This document shows, one piece after another, positions 35,140-42,771 of a stretch of DNA of 64,000 nucleotides. The stretch comes from Flavobacterium subsaxonicum WB 4.1-42 = DSM 21790 (GTDB lineage: Bacteria > Bacteroidota > Bacteroidia > Flavobacteriales > Flavobacteriaceae). The notes beneath the pieces are model-generated. The model was not told the DNA's origin. It did not search any database and saw nothing but the letters and a program-made list of their open reading frames with translations. Made by a program: the position numbers and the translations under genes. Where the stretch lies: assembly GCF_000422725.1 (NCBI RefSeq), contig NZ_AUGP01000018.1:248001-312000 (forward strand), given 5' to 3'. The first letter of the stretch is position 1. Every line of letters starts with the position of its first letter.

Positions 35140-35239
35140 GCCTTGTGCTGCCTGCGGCCGCGAATTTACGTGGCGCAAAAAATGGCAAAACAACTGGGAT
35201 GAGGTCAAATACTGCAGCGATAAGTGCAGAAGGGGATAA
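35093..35239 (+). CDS. DUF2256 small zinc-ribbon protein overlapping the kinase gene
   Basis: A 48-residue protein read in the +1 frame relative to the kinase; the first 47 bp overlap it. The sequence has KPCAACGREFTWRKKW and VKYCSDKCRRG, giving paired C-x2-C and C-x3-C motifs (Cys18, Cys21, Cys41, Cys45), the DUF2256 pattern. DUF2256 genes often lie near cryptochrome/photolyase genes; none is seen here. Its stop is 4 bp before a strong terminator, so it is the last gene of the TetR-like/ABC1 operon. The function is unknown; a zinc-binding role is inferred from the Cys pairs. Confidence 0.85.
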   Translation: MKSTTYKGNKSYLPSKPCAACGREFTWRKKWQNNWDEVKYCSDKCRRG

Positions 35240-35242
35240 AAA

Positions 35243-35273
35243 AAAGATCCGCATGTGTACCATGCGGATCTTT
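35243..35273. terminator. Bidirectional terminator
   Basis: Perfect 13-bp arms (35243-35255 and 35261-35273) with a 5-nt loop, flanked by an A tract on the left and T-rich sequence on the right. It ends the DUF2256 operon and the convergent lipoprotein gene, whose stop abuts it. Confidence 0.88.
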
Positions 35274-35933
35274 CTATTTCTTTTTATAATAGTCTATAGA
35301 CTGCACTACCTTTTCCAGCTGTGCTTTTTGCTCTTCATCATTATAAGAATATATAAAGCATAAGGCAAAACCATCTTTAACTGTAGCCATATAGGTTTGA
35401 TATATAGATACTCCCTCCATCTCTATAGCAAGATTCATGGCATAAAATTCCCAGCCGTTAACCCTTACTTTTTTGAAATTTTCGTCTATATGCTTGTATT
35501 GTACCTGTCCTGAAAGAAGTAACTTTCGGCTTTGAGATAAATAATCTTCTCCGCTTCTTACACCTGGCGCTCTCTTTAAGCTCTCTGCTACAAGCATAAA
35601 GCTTGGGTTAAAAATTTCGGCAATGCCTTCCTTATATTGAAAAACTGTTAGTAACGAGGCAGAGTTTACTTCAGATGCTTTTATGGCAGCCTTCATTTTT
35701 TCGTTATCTCCAGCTACAAATTCAGCGCCCTCCTTCATCAGCTCTTTAGACTGTTCCTGTGTTTGCACCACCCAATTTTGAGGGATAGCTATCTGGATAT
35801 CAAAAAATCTGTTTGTGTATCTGTTGTTTTTTACTGCCCCATAATCAAACCCTTCTTCTTCAATAATGGGTTTGTTATTGCAAGATGTTACTACTAAGGC
35901 TACAAGTAAAATAAATAAATTAATTTTTTTCAT
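35274..35933 (-). CDS. Lipoprotein, PsbP/DcrB-like
   Basis: A 219-residue protein with a lipoprotein signal (MKKINLFILLVALVVTSC, Cys18). The mature part starts with an acidic linker, then NRYTNRFFDIQIAIPQNWVV, the typical opening of PsbP/DcrB-like folds, and ends with strands YMATVKDGFALCFIYSYND and a helix. The role of such lipoproteins in Bacteroidota is unknown. Single gene on the minus strand with a shared terminator. Confidence 0.7.
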   Translation of the reverse strand: MKKINLFILLVALVVTSCNNKPIIEEEGFDYGAVKNNRYTNRFFDIQIAIPQNWVVQTQEQSKELMKEGAEFVAGDNEKMKAAIKASEVNSASLLTVFQYKEGIAEIFNPSFMLVAESLKRAPGVRSGEDYLSQSRKLLLSGQVQYKHIDENFKKVRVNGWEFYAMNLAIEMEGVSIYQTYMATVKDGFALCFIYSYNDEEQKAQLEKVVQSIDYYKKK

Positions 35934-36083
35934 GGTTTAATTGTTGGTGTGGTAAATATATTTAATTAAGGATAAATAATTGGCATCAATAAATATAATA
36001 ATCCTGACAAATGTTTTTGCAACATAGTTTGTCAAACATTCCAATCAAAAAGTTAAACCACTTCATATCCGCAAAACTTTTCT

Positions 36084-36091
36084 TATTTTTG
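36084..36091 (+). promoter_or_regulatory. -7 promoter element of idi
   Basis: TATTTTTG, 17 bp before ATG 36109, with an AGGAG ribosome-binding site between (36101-36105). This Shine-Dalgarno match is notable, as most genes in this window lack one. Confidence 0.5.
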
Positions 36092-36108
36092 AAAGCTATT
36101 AGGAGTTT

Positions 36109-36636
36109 ATGACAGAAGAAAAAGTAATACTGGTTAACGAACAGGACGAGCCTATTGGGCTGATGCCAAAAATGGAAGCCCACGAAAAAGCGCTGCTTCA
36201 TCGTGCGTTCTCGGTTTTTGTGCTCAACTCTAAAAACGAGGTTATGCTGCAACAGCGTGCTGCCCAAAAATACCACTCGCCACTGTTATGGACCAACACC
36301 ACCTGTAGCCACCAACGCGATGGCGAAACCAACCTACAGGCCGGTACACGCAGGCTTCGCGAAGAAATGGGCTTTACTACAGAGCTTAAAGAACTGTTTT
36401 CGTTTATTTATAAAGCGCCTTTTGATAATGGCCTTACAGAGCATGAGTTTGATCATGTTATGATTGGCTATTATGATGCTGCACCCCAAATAAACCGCGA
36501 CGAAGCCGAAAGCTGGAAATGGATGGCTATTGAAGATGTAAAGAATGATATGCTGGCCAGTCCGGAATTATATACCGTTTGGTTCAGGATAATATTTGAT
36601 GAGTTTTACCATTTTTTAGAAGAACATAAGATATAG
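36109..36636 (+). CDS. idi: Isopentenyl-diphosphate delta-isomerase, type 1
   Basis: A 175-residue Nudix-fold isomerase that interconverts IPP and DMAPP in isoprenoid synthesis. The catalytic Cys lies in LLWTNTTCSHQRDGE (about residue 64) and the catalytic Glu in LTEHEFDHVMIGYYD (about residue 112); RRLREEMGF is the Nudix-box remnant, and the metal ligands include the His in LLHRAFSVFV. Size and motifs match bacterial type 1 Idi. It is a single gene with its own promoter, followed by a repeat-rich gap. Confidence 0.93.
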   Translation: MTEEKVILVNEQDEPIGLMPKMEAHEKALLHRAFSVFVLNSKNEVMLQQRAAQKYHSPLLWTNTTCSHQRDGETNLQAGTRRLREEMGFTTELKELFSFIYKAPFDNGLTEHEFDHVMIGYYDAAPQINRDEAESWKWMAIEDVKNDMLASPELYTVWFRIIFDEFYHFLEEHKI

Positions 36637-36757
36637 TTGATGGTTGTTGGTTGTCAGTTGTTGGTCTGAACCGAAGCTTTTTACCGACAACCGACAACCA
36701 AAAACCAACAACCAAAAACCAACAACCATCAACTAACAACTAATAACTAACAACCAA
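36635..36757. repeat. Low-complexity CAACCA-type repeats with an inverted repeat
   Basis: The gap between idi and queD consists of GTTGGTTGT-type words on the left and AACAACCA/AACTAACAAC-type words on the right. An 18-bp perfect inverted repeat is formed by 36635-36652 and 36717-36734. Strand asymmetry switches in the middle. The transcript could fold into a long weak hairpin; no coding potential. Confidence 0.7.
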
Positions 36758-36758
36758 A

Positions 36759-37169
36759 ATGAGAGTTACCGTTAGCCGAAGCGCCCATTTTAATGCCGCC
36801 CACCGCCTGTACCGCAAAGACTGGACAGAGGAGCGCAATAATGCCGTTTTTGGTAAATGCAACAATGCTAACTTTCATGGGCATAACTACGAGCTTATAG
36901 CAAGCGTTACGGGCAATATAGACCCGGAGACCGGCTATGTTATAGATATTAAAATACTTAAGGATATTATTGCCGATGAGGTAGAAACACCCTTCGATCA
37001 TAAAAACCTTAACCTGGATGTGCCCGAGTTTGCTAACCTGAACCCTACGGCCGAGAATATTGCCGTGGTGATCTGGAACCGCATGCGTCCGCGTTTAGAC
37101 CCAAAATTAACATTAGAGATTACCTTATACGAAACCCCAAGAAATTTTGTAACCTATAAAGGAGAATAA
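36759..37169 (+). CDS. queD: 6-carboxytetrahydropterin synthase (QueD/PTPS family)
   Basis: A 136-residue T-fold enzyme. The zinc ligands are the His in HFNAAHRL (about residue 17) and the two His in FHGHNYEL (about residues 43 and 45); the catalytic Cys is in FGKCNNANFHG. VIDIKILKDI and FDHKNLNLD are standard family motifs. It converts dihydroneopterin triphosphate to 6-carboxytetrahydropterin in queuosine synthesis. manA follows after 6 bp and is probably cotranscribed. A 6-pyruvoyltetrahydropterin synthase activity cannot be excluded. Confidence 0.9.
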   Translation: MRVTVSRSAHFNAAHRLYRKDWTEERNNAVFGKCNNANFHGHNYELIASVTGNIDPETGYVIDIKILKDIIADEVETPFDHKNLNLDVPEFANLNPTAENIAVVIWNRMRPRLDPKLTLEITLYETPRNFVTYKGE

Positions 37170-37175
37170 GAAATT

Positions 37176-38144
37176 ATGAGCATTAAATTTTACCCATTAG
37201 TGTTTGAACCCATACTGCAGGACAGGATTTGGGGTGGCACAAAACTTAAGACCGATCTTGGTAAAAACATACCTACACAAACTACCGGCGAAAGTTGGGA
37301 GCTTTCTGCTGTAAGCGGAAACGTAAGCGTGGTTAGAGAGGGCGAATATGCCGGAAAGCCATTAACCTATTTGCTGGAGCAGTTTCCTACAGAGGTGCTG
37401 GGCACTAAAGTGCACGAGCAGTTTGGGGCGCAGTTTCCGCTATTATTTAAGTTTTTAGATGCCCGCGAAGACCTTTCTATACAGGTGCACCCTAACGACG
37501 AGCTGGCTAAACAACGCCACAACTCTTTTGGCAAAACCGAAATGTGGTATGTTATGCAGGCCGACCCGGGATCGCGCATTATTGTGGGCTTTAAAGAAAA
37601 ATCAAGCCCCGAAGAGTATTTAGAAAAACTGGAAAGCAAAAAGCTAATTGATATCCTTAACCAGGTTGAGGCTAAAAAAGGCGATGTGTACTTTTTAGAA
37701 ACCGGTACCATACACGCCATTGGCGCAGGTATAGTAATTGCAGAGATTCAGCAAACATCTGATATTACGTACCGTATTTACGACTGGGACAGGGTAGATG
37801 CTAACGGCAAAGGCCGTGAGTTGCACGTGGAGCAGGCACTGGATGCCATGAACTACAATACCACCGATACTAAAAAGGAATATAATAAAGATGAGAATAA
37901 GAGCAATACCATGGTAGACTGCCCTTATTTTACTACTAACTTTTTGCCGCTAAACGGTTTTACCGAAATTAGCAAAAATGGCAATAGTTTTACGGTTTAT
38001 ATATGTACTGATGGAGAATATAGTATTGAGGCAGATAATGTGACATATACCTTTAAAAAGGGCGATACAGTACTTATACCTGCCGGTTTAACTACATATT
38101 CGCTTACAGGAACGGCCACTTTGTTAGAAATATACATTTCTTAA
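37176..38144 (+). CDS. manA: Mannose-6-phosphate isomerase, class I
   Basis: A 322-residue cupin enzyme that interconverts fructose-6-P and mannose-6-P, feeding GDP-mannose for surface glycans. The zinc-binding motifs are LSIQVHPNDELAKQ (about residue 107) and FLETGTIHAIGAG (about residue 175), and RIYDWDRVD follows; the opening PILQDRIWGGTKL is typical. Length matches the short Firmicutes/Bacteroidota form rather than the longer E. coli enzyme. It follows queD closely. Confidence 0.92.
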   Translation: MSIKFYPLVFEPILQDRIWGGTKLKTDLGKNIPTQTTGESWELSAVSGNVSVVREGEYAGKPLTYLLEQFPTEVLGTKVHEQFGAQFPLLFKFLDAREDLSIQVHPNDELAKQRHNSFGKTEMWYVMQADPGSRIIVGFKEKSSPEEYLEKLESKKLIDILNQVEAKKGDVYFLETGTIHAIGAGIVIAEIQQTSDITYRIYDWDRVDANGKGRELHVEQALDAMNYNTTDTKKEYNKDENKSNTMVDCPYFTTNFLPLNGFTEISKNGNSFTVYICTDGEYSIEADNVTYTFKKGDTVLIPAGLTTYSLTGTATLLEIYIS

Positions 38145-38166
38145 CAAAAAAATAGGATAGAAATTG

Positions 38167-38174
38167 TAGTTTTG
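38167..38174 (+). promoter_or_regulatory. -7 promoter element for the 88-aa gene
   Basis: TAGTTTTG, exact to TAnnTTTG, 25 bp before ATG 38200. No -33 TTG at the expected distance. Confidence 0.45.
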
Positions 38175-38199
38175 CACGATAATTAAAAAACAAGAAGAC

Positions 38200-38466
38200 A
38201 TGTCAAGCGTTAAAAATTTAAAAAAAGATATCAATTTCGTATTAGGAGATATTATTGAAGCAGTTTACCTAACAGAGCTTACAACTACAGGAAAACCGTC
38301 TGAAAAATCAGAAGCTATAGTAGATGAGGCAATTAGTGCTTTTGATGCATTAATCAAGCAAGTAAACGCTAAAAAAGTAGAAGATAAAAAAGCGCACTTT
38401 AAAAAAATCAACCAACAACTGGAAGAAACTGCCGGTCAGCTTGTTGCAAAGATCAACGCACTTTAA
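38200..38466 (+). CDS. Small helical conserved protein of unknown function
   Basis: An 88-residue, Lys-rich, almost entirely helical protein (MSSVKNLKKDINFVLGDIIE, ending QLVAKINAL) with heptad-like spacing suggesting a coiled coil or helical bundle. No signal peptide, Cys or catalytic-looking motif. Similar short proteins are common as hypotheticals in Flavobacteriia next to tRNA genes. The composition and strong promoter suggest good expression. Function unknown. Confidence 0.75.
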   Translation: MSSVKNLKKDINFVLGDIIEAVYLTELTTTGKPSEKSEAIVDEAISAFDALIKQVNAKKVEDKKAHFKKINQQLEETAGQLVAKINAL

Positions 38467-38500
38467 TCAAAAAAAATCAATAAAAAGTGCTAAAATAATT

Positions 38501-38530
38501 TTGGAAATTTAAAAACCACTCTTATATTTG
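38501..38530 (+). promoter_or_regulatory. Promoter of tRNA-Thr
   Basis: TTG (38501-38503), a 19-bp spacer and TATATTTG (38523-38530), a full match to the Bacteroidota consensus. The tRNA starts 16 bp downstream. This is the best-formed promoter in the window. Confidence 0.75.
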
Positions 38531-38546
38531 CACCCGTATTGAGAAC

Positions 38547-38620
38547 GCCGGTGTAGCTCAGCTGGCTAGAGCAGCTGATTTGTAATCAGCAGGTCGTGGG
38601 TTCGAGTCCCTCTATCGGCT
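38547..38620 (+). tRNA. tRNA-Thr (anticodon TGT)
   Basis: A 74-nt cloverleaf. Acceptor arms GCCGGTG and TATCGGC pair with two G-U wobbles, the D-arm begins at TAGCTCAGCTGG, the anticodon stem CTGAT/ATCAG encloses the loop TTTGTAA with anticodon TGT, and the T-arm is GTGGGTTCGAGTCCC. CCA is not encoded. A terminator follows at 38625. Confidence 0.95.
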
Positions 38621-38624
38621 CAAT

Positions 38625-38665
38625 AAAACAACCGCTTCAGGAAACTGAGGCGGTTTTGTTTTTTT
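38625..38665 (+). terminator. Terminator of tRNA-Thr
   Basis: Stem ACCGCTTCAG / CTGAGGCGGT (one G-U pair) with a GAAA tetraloop, extended by A/T pairs and followed by a T tract. It begins 5 bp after the tRNA. Confidence 0.85.
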
Positions 38666-38666
38666 A

Positions 38667-38674
38667 TACATTTG
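38667..38674 (+). promoter_or_regulatory. -7 promoter element for the nucleosidase gene
   Basis: TACATTTG directly after the tRNA terminator and 23 bp before ATG 38698. Confidence 0.45.
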
Positions 38675-38697
38675 CCAACATATTTAATTCTGCACGT

Positions 38698-39300
38698 ATG
38701 CTGCTTCCCGCTTTTGATAATTCCGCTATAAAAAACCTCCTTTCGCAAAACCCGTTATTTGTTTTTGCTTTAGAATCTGAAGCTACACACGAGTTTGCCT
38801 ATGTTAACCCGCTTTTTGTGGGTATAGGCAAGCTAAATGCCATGTACCATCTGGTAAAAGCCATAGATAAGCAAAAACCGGGTATAGTAATTAATTTGGG
38901 GTCGGCAGGTAGCCTTACGCACAAGCGCGGCGATGTGGTTTGCTGTACATCATTTGTACAACGCGATATGGACGTTACAGCGCTTGGTTTTAAAAAATAT
39001 GAAACTCCGTTTGCAGTACACGATCCGGTGCTGTTAAACGGCCTTAAAATTGACGGAATGCCCCAAGGCGTATGTGGCACGGGCGATAGCTTTGTGGTAG
39101 ACCATAACACGACCGATTATAATGTAATAGATATGGAGGCCTATCCGCTGGCGTGGGTATGCATGCAGGAGCAAATTCCGTTTTTGTGCTTAAAATATAT
39201 TTCTGATGGTGCCAATGGCGCTGCTGCCGAAGACTGGCCGGAAATGGTTAAGCATGCCGCGGCGGCCTTAAAAGCAGCTATGCAAAGCTTACAGATGTAG
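38698..39300 (+). CDS. Nucleoside phosphorylase/nucleosidase-family protein
   Basis: A 200-residue PNP/UDP-fold protein with VFALESEATHEF at the start, the phosphate/ribose loop VINLGSAGSL near residue 64, and VIDMEAYPLAWVC near residue 149, the Met-Glu that binds the ribose 2'/3' hydroxyls. LKYISDGANG holds the base-binding Asp. The group includes MTA/SAH nucleosidase and futalosine hydrolase; the short length and sequence do not let me choose. I use ATG 38698, because the frame upstream runs through the tRNA terminator and tRNA. Confidence 0.82.
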   Translation: MLLPAFDNSAIKNLLSQNPLFVFALESEATHEFAYVNPLFVGIGKLNAMYHLVKAIDKQKPGIVINLGSAGSLTHKRGDVVCCTSFVQRDMDVTALGFKKYETPFAVHDPVLLNGLKIDGMPQGVCGTGDSFVVDHNTTDYNVIDMEAYPLAWVCMQEQIPFLCLKYISDGANGAAAEDWPEMVKHAAAALKAAMQSLQM

Positions 39301-39373
39301 TTGATAAAGGGGTTTATTCGTCAATTTTAAATATCCTAAAATTGATAACCTCTGTTGTGTAGGGTTTCCTTTT

Positions 39374-39820
39374 TCAATTTGCCTTTCCCCTAACCAATCC
39401 AACAATTATATTAATCAGTAATAATGGCTGAAGGAGAATAAATATTGCGAAAAGTAATAACGGAAGTATTTCGGCAGAATCATTATAAAACGAATCTTTA
39501 TAAATGATATTCAAAATTGGTGTTGCCACAAGATAAATAAATACAATGCCTGTAGTGGCCTTAGCGTGGAGTTTTGTGAGCTTAGGGCTTATATTAAGCC
39601 GTAGGGTATACAGTATCCAATATATTGCCCCCAAGAAAAAATAGAGCAGTGTAAAGAACACGGTAAAATGAAAACAGTCGATTACAAAATAGGTATCGTG
39701 TATATTTATGTCAAGCGTAGTAGTGTTGCTGATTAAATAGTACAGTGTACCCACAATAAAAATTAATAGGGCAGTAACCCAAAAGTAATTATCTGCCCTA
39801 TGTTTAAATTTTATCTTCAA
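39374..39820 (-). CDS. Small membrane protein with a cytochrome-oxidase subunit I-like motif
   Basis: A 148-residue protein with four hydrophobic helices (about 14-31, 47-70, 88-105 and 118-140). Helices 1-2 read IHDTYFVIDCFHFTVFFTLL, which resembles the helix X region of haem-copper oxidase subunit I, where HDTYYVVAHFHYVL carries haem ligands; of the two ligand His positions, only the second (FH) is kept here. I do not know its function. The start is TTG 39818-39820; an in-frame stop lies just upstream and there is no Met in the N-terminal half. The DUF4369 gene starts 750 bp upstream and ends 25 bp before this start, on the same strand. Confidence 0.62.
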   Translation of the reverse strand: MKIKFKHRADNYFWVTALLIFIVGTLYYLISNTTTLDINIHDTYFVIDCFHFTVFFTLLYFFLGAIYWILYTLRLNISPKLTKLHAKATTGIVFIYLVATPILNIIYKDSFYNDSAEILPLLLFAIFILLQPLLLINIIVGLVRGKAN

Positions 39821-39844
39821 AGTTTTTATTTTTCTGAAAACTGG

Positions 39845-40576
39845 CTACTGCACCGGTGCAGCCTCTGCCTTTTTGCGGTCGGCTACATATTTGGTAAGCA
39901 TTTTACCATAAAGCGATTTTGCTACCTGTGGGGTCATGCTCTTTCTAATAGTATCCAGGTATTTTGTGTTGGCATCCGGAATTTCAGATAAAGCTATGTA
40001 AGGACCAGCCTCATATTTAGCATTGTTAAGCGCAAAGTTGGCAGTATAAAGGTAACGCCTTTTTAGGTGCTGATCGCTTTTTAAAGATATACTATCCAAC
40101 TGGGCTATGTTTTTGCTTTTGCGGGCTTCTATATCCTTTGCAACAAGGTCTAAGTTGGCATCGGTAAGGCGTTTTTTAACGGCAAGAAATTCCTGGTACA
40201 CTTCCTGGTTTTTAGAGCCGGTTATTTTTGCTGCCGAATAAAACTTATCCAGATACGTAACTATTTTGATATTACCGGGTTCTGCAAAAAATTGCAGGTT
40301 ATCATCTACAGAGTTGGTTTTAACCCTGTCTATTACCAGATACAGCATCTCCGGAGAGTCCAGCTTTAAGTGGCTCTCAAACGTTGGGCTGCCGTCTATA
40401 ACTATAGTGTCTATATTTACAAGAGCGGTATCGGCATAGCGTTGTATAAACAGTTTACCCTTTTTAAAACCTTTAATAGTACCTGTAATGTGCACATTGG
40501 CATCGGCATGGTTTTCTTCTTTATTACAGGCAACAAGCAGTATAAGTGCAGAAAGGGCAAGCAACGTATTTTTCAT
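39845..40576 (-). CDS. DUF4369 lipoprotein
   Basis: A 243-residue protein with a lipoprotein signal (MKNTLLALSALILLVAC, Cys17). The mature part opens with the DUF4369 pattern NVHITGTIKGFKKGKLFIQRY...LVNIDTIVIDG and FESHLKLDSPEMLYLVID, followed by a helical region. In other Bacteroidota DUF4369 precedes a thioredoxin-like AhpC/TSA domain; here none follows, so this is the stand-alone form. It probably sits in the outer membrane. I start at ATG 40576, since the upstream extension would bury the signal peptide. Confidence 0.82.
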   Translation of the reverse strand: MKNTLLALSALILLVACNKEENHADANVHITGTIKGFKKGKLFIQRYADTALVNIDTIVIDGSPTFESHLKLDSPEMLYLVIDRVKTNSVDDNLQFFAEPGNIKIVTYLDKFYSAAKITGSKNQEVYQEFLAVKKRLTDANLDLVAKDIEARKSKNIAQLDSISLKSDQHLKRRYLYTANFALNNAKYEAGPYIALSEIPDANTKYLDTIRKSMTPQVAKSLYGKMLTKYVADRKKAEAAPVQ

Positions 40577-40707
40577 GAAAAGGATAGTGTTAAAAAATTT
40601 CCGCAAAGTAATGAAAATTATGCTTAGCTACTATTTCGATATATGATTTTATGGAACTAATAATTATTTTTTGTTTTATGAGTCATTATGTTAATGAAGC
40701 AGATGTA

Positions 40708-40733
40708 AAACGGCTGCCATTTGGCAGCCGTTT
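40708..40733 (-). terminator. Terminator of the T9SS cargo gene
   Basis: Perfect 11-bp stem (40708-40718 and 40723-40733), loop ATTT, GC core. It lies 24 bp beyond the stop at 40757 on the minus strand. Confidence 0.82.
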
Positions 40734-40756
40734 CTGTAAGGGTAATTTAAAGAAAG

Positions 40757-42640
40757 CTATTGTTTTAAAAGCTTTTTAACCGTTTTAGTATTTGTGCTTC
40801 CTGTTATTTCTACAAAATAAGTGCCGGGTGCAAAAGGCGTGCTGTCTATTTGCAGGCTGTTAGCGGCTATTGCAGAATTAGTATACAGTGTTTTGCCGGT
40901 AACATCGTAAATTTTAACCGATGCTATAGTCTCTGTACCTTTGTTAAGAGCAATGGTTATGTTGTCTTTAGCCGGGTTAGGATATACCGAGAAATTAGTT
41001 TGATCTACCGCAACAACACTTAGAGGTGCCATAAAATGCGTTTCGAATGTATTGGTTACAATAGCAGGGTTAAAGTCGAAGTAAATACTGGCGTCGTTAG
41101 GAATAATATCGCCTACAGCAAAGCCTGCAACCGGTTTTACCCTAAAATAAATGTAGCCGTGGCTGCCTTCTTCGTTATCCTGTTCTGCCGGTAATAGTAT
41201 GTGGTTAAAGGTCCACACCAAATGGTTATCCTGTCTGTCTAATACAAAATCGTGACTGGCATACAGCATTTCAACCGTGTTCTGGTCTAACTGAGGGTCT
41301 AAAACATCGTCTACGCTTACATTAAGGGCACTTGCAGTACCTGTGTTCTGAAAGCGTATCCTGTAGTATAGGTAATCATCATTCGTAAAGTCATCAATTA
41401 AAACATCGCGTCCGCGCGATTCGATTATATCGTTAGGGTCGTAAGAGCCAACCACAACCTGTGTGCTTACCGATGTATTGTTTTCCGGGGTTGCATCGTC
41501 TTCTAACGGTGTAATAGTAACGGTAGATGTAAATGCATCGTCCAGGTTAACATCCGGTATTACGGGTGTTTGCAGCGTAACTGTAAATGTGCGGGTTTCG
41601 AAGGGCTGCAAATTGGTAAAAGGAAGGTCGAAGCCTGTAGGCGATAGTACTGCGCTGCCATCAGATATTGTTGTAATAGTAGCATTAAGCTCTTTTACGT
41701 AATTGATCGATCCGGTAGCTATAGCCTGGTTGCCAAGGTTGGAGTATACAATTTGTTCGATATACGTAAAGCCCGGAACCGGCGGCGCGCTAACCGGTAT
41801 GGTGTAAATGGCAAGGTCCTGGTACGGTGTGGTAATGGTTACAGGAAAATTATAGGTTACTACGGCATTGCCCGGCATAACGGGAATATCAGTATACGAT
41901 GGTGTTGCAACCGTGTAGTAATCAGTATATTCTGGGGCTATATCGTACTGAAAATCATAAGTATTTCCTAAAACCTCATCATAAATAGTATAACTGCCAT
42001 TAAAAGAGGTTACGGTGTGCACATTGCCATCATTATTAGCTTCGTATACAAAATTGCCTAATGGAAAACCCATCTCGCCGACATCCTGAACGCCATTGGC
42101 ATTGGCATCTAAAAAGGCATTAAGGTTGATGCCTGAACAGTCTAAAGCGCCCTGGGAGTTGGTATCCATAATAGTAATGAGTCCCGCTTGGTTACTAAAA
42201 TTGGTAACCATTATCATATAATATTCGCCGGCAACGGCGCCCGGTATATTAACCTCTTCTGTAGATGAGGCCGAATAGCTGCAATCTACAACTGCCGATG
42301 TATTTAAAAATTCCGGCCCGCAAACAGCACCCGTAAATGGCCCCCAGCAAATAAAATCGACATCTATAGGTGTATTGCCAAAGGTGTATTGTTCTATTAA
42401 AAAGTTAAGATCGCCGCTTTGGCTTACGGGCATGTAAAACCACGCAGGGTTAGGCTCAGAACCCAGGCACCCGTAACTTTCTACGGATAAAGGATCGGCA
42501 TTTGGCGAAGCAATAGTATTCAAAAACGGTTCGCCAAGAGCGCCACAAAGCGGATAGGCATTGATACACTCGTTGGCGGTATCCTGCGCAAAGATGGTTT
42601 GCCCTATTGCAAAAAGGGCAAGGAGTAAAATTTTTTTCAT
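40757..42640 (-). CDS. Secreted multidomain protein with type IX sorting domain
   Basis: A 627-residue protein with a signal peptide (MKKILLLALFAIGQTIFAQ). The N-terminal part (about 20-165) is a beta-sandwich with paired Cys (ECINAYPLCG, CWGPFTGAVCG). Then come a Ca-binding-like segment LDANANGVQDVGEMGFP, DUF11-like repeat strands, and a conserved module starting GSYDPNDIIESRGRDVLI. The last 80 residues are a T9SS type A sorting domain (SVYPNPAKDNITI, VKIYDVTGKTLYT, FAPGTYFVEI, KTVKKLLKQ). It should be exported by T9SS and attached to the surface. The ligand is unknown. Confidence 0.88.
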   Translation of the reverse strand: MKKILLLALFAIGQTIFAQDTANECINAYPLCGALGEPFLNTIASPNADPLSVESYGCLGSEPNPAWFYMPVSQSGDLNFLIEQYTFGNTPIDVDFICWGPFTGAVCGPEFLNTSAVVDCSYSASSTEEVNIPGAVAGEYYMIMVTNFSNQAGLITIMDTNSQGALDCSGINLNAFLDANANGVQDVGEMGFPLGNFVYEANNDGNVHTVTSFNGSYTIYDEVLGNTYDFQYDIAPEYTDYYTVATPSYTDIPVMPGNAVVTYNFPVTITTPYQDLAIYTIPVSAPPVPGFTYIEQIVYSNLGNQAIATGSINYVKELNATITTISDGSAVLSPTGFDLPFTNLQPFETRTFTVTLQTPVIPDVNLDDAFTSTVTITPLEDDATPENNTSVSTQVVVGSYDPNDIIESRGRDVLIDDFTNDDYLYYRIRFQNTGTASALNVSVDDVLDPQLDQNTVEMLYASHDFVLDRQDNHLVWTFNHILLPAEQDNEEGSHGYIYFRVKPVAGFAVGDIIPNDASIYFDFNPAIVTNTFETHFMAPLSVVAVDQTNFSVYPNPAKDNITIALNKGTETIASVKIYDVTGKTLYTNSAIAANSLQIDSTPFAPGTYFVEITGSTNTKTVKKLLKQ

Positions 42641-42716
42641 AGTTGGTAAGATTTTAACTGCAAATTAATAAATTTATTAATACGTTGATAATCTATTTGT
42701 TATAATAATAAAAAAA

Positions 42717-42744
42717 ATCTCCCTGCTCTTACAAACAGGGAGAT
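42717..42744 (-). terminator. Terminator of the M61 peptidase gene
   Basis: 9-bp perfect stem ATCTCCCTG / CAGGGAGAT with a 10-nt loop; the A tract at 42711-42717 gives a T tract on the minus strand. Confidence 0.8.
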
Positions 42745-42771
42745 CTCTAAAATTTATTAAGGCTGAAAAAA

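Noticed and set aside
36635..36734. Terminator after idi formed by the 18-bp inverted repeat
   Set aside because: The loop is over 60 nt of low-complexity sequence with low GC and no T tract; a repeat is the better description.
38596..38697. N-terminal extension of the nucleosidase gene
   Set aside because: It runs through the 3' end of tRNA-Thr and its terminator, so it cannot be real coding sequence.
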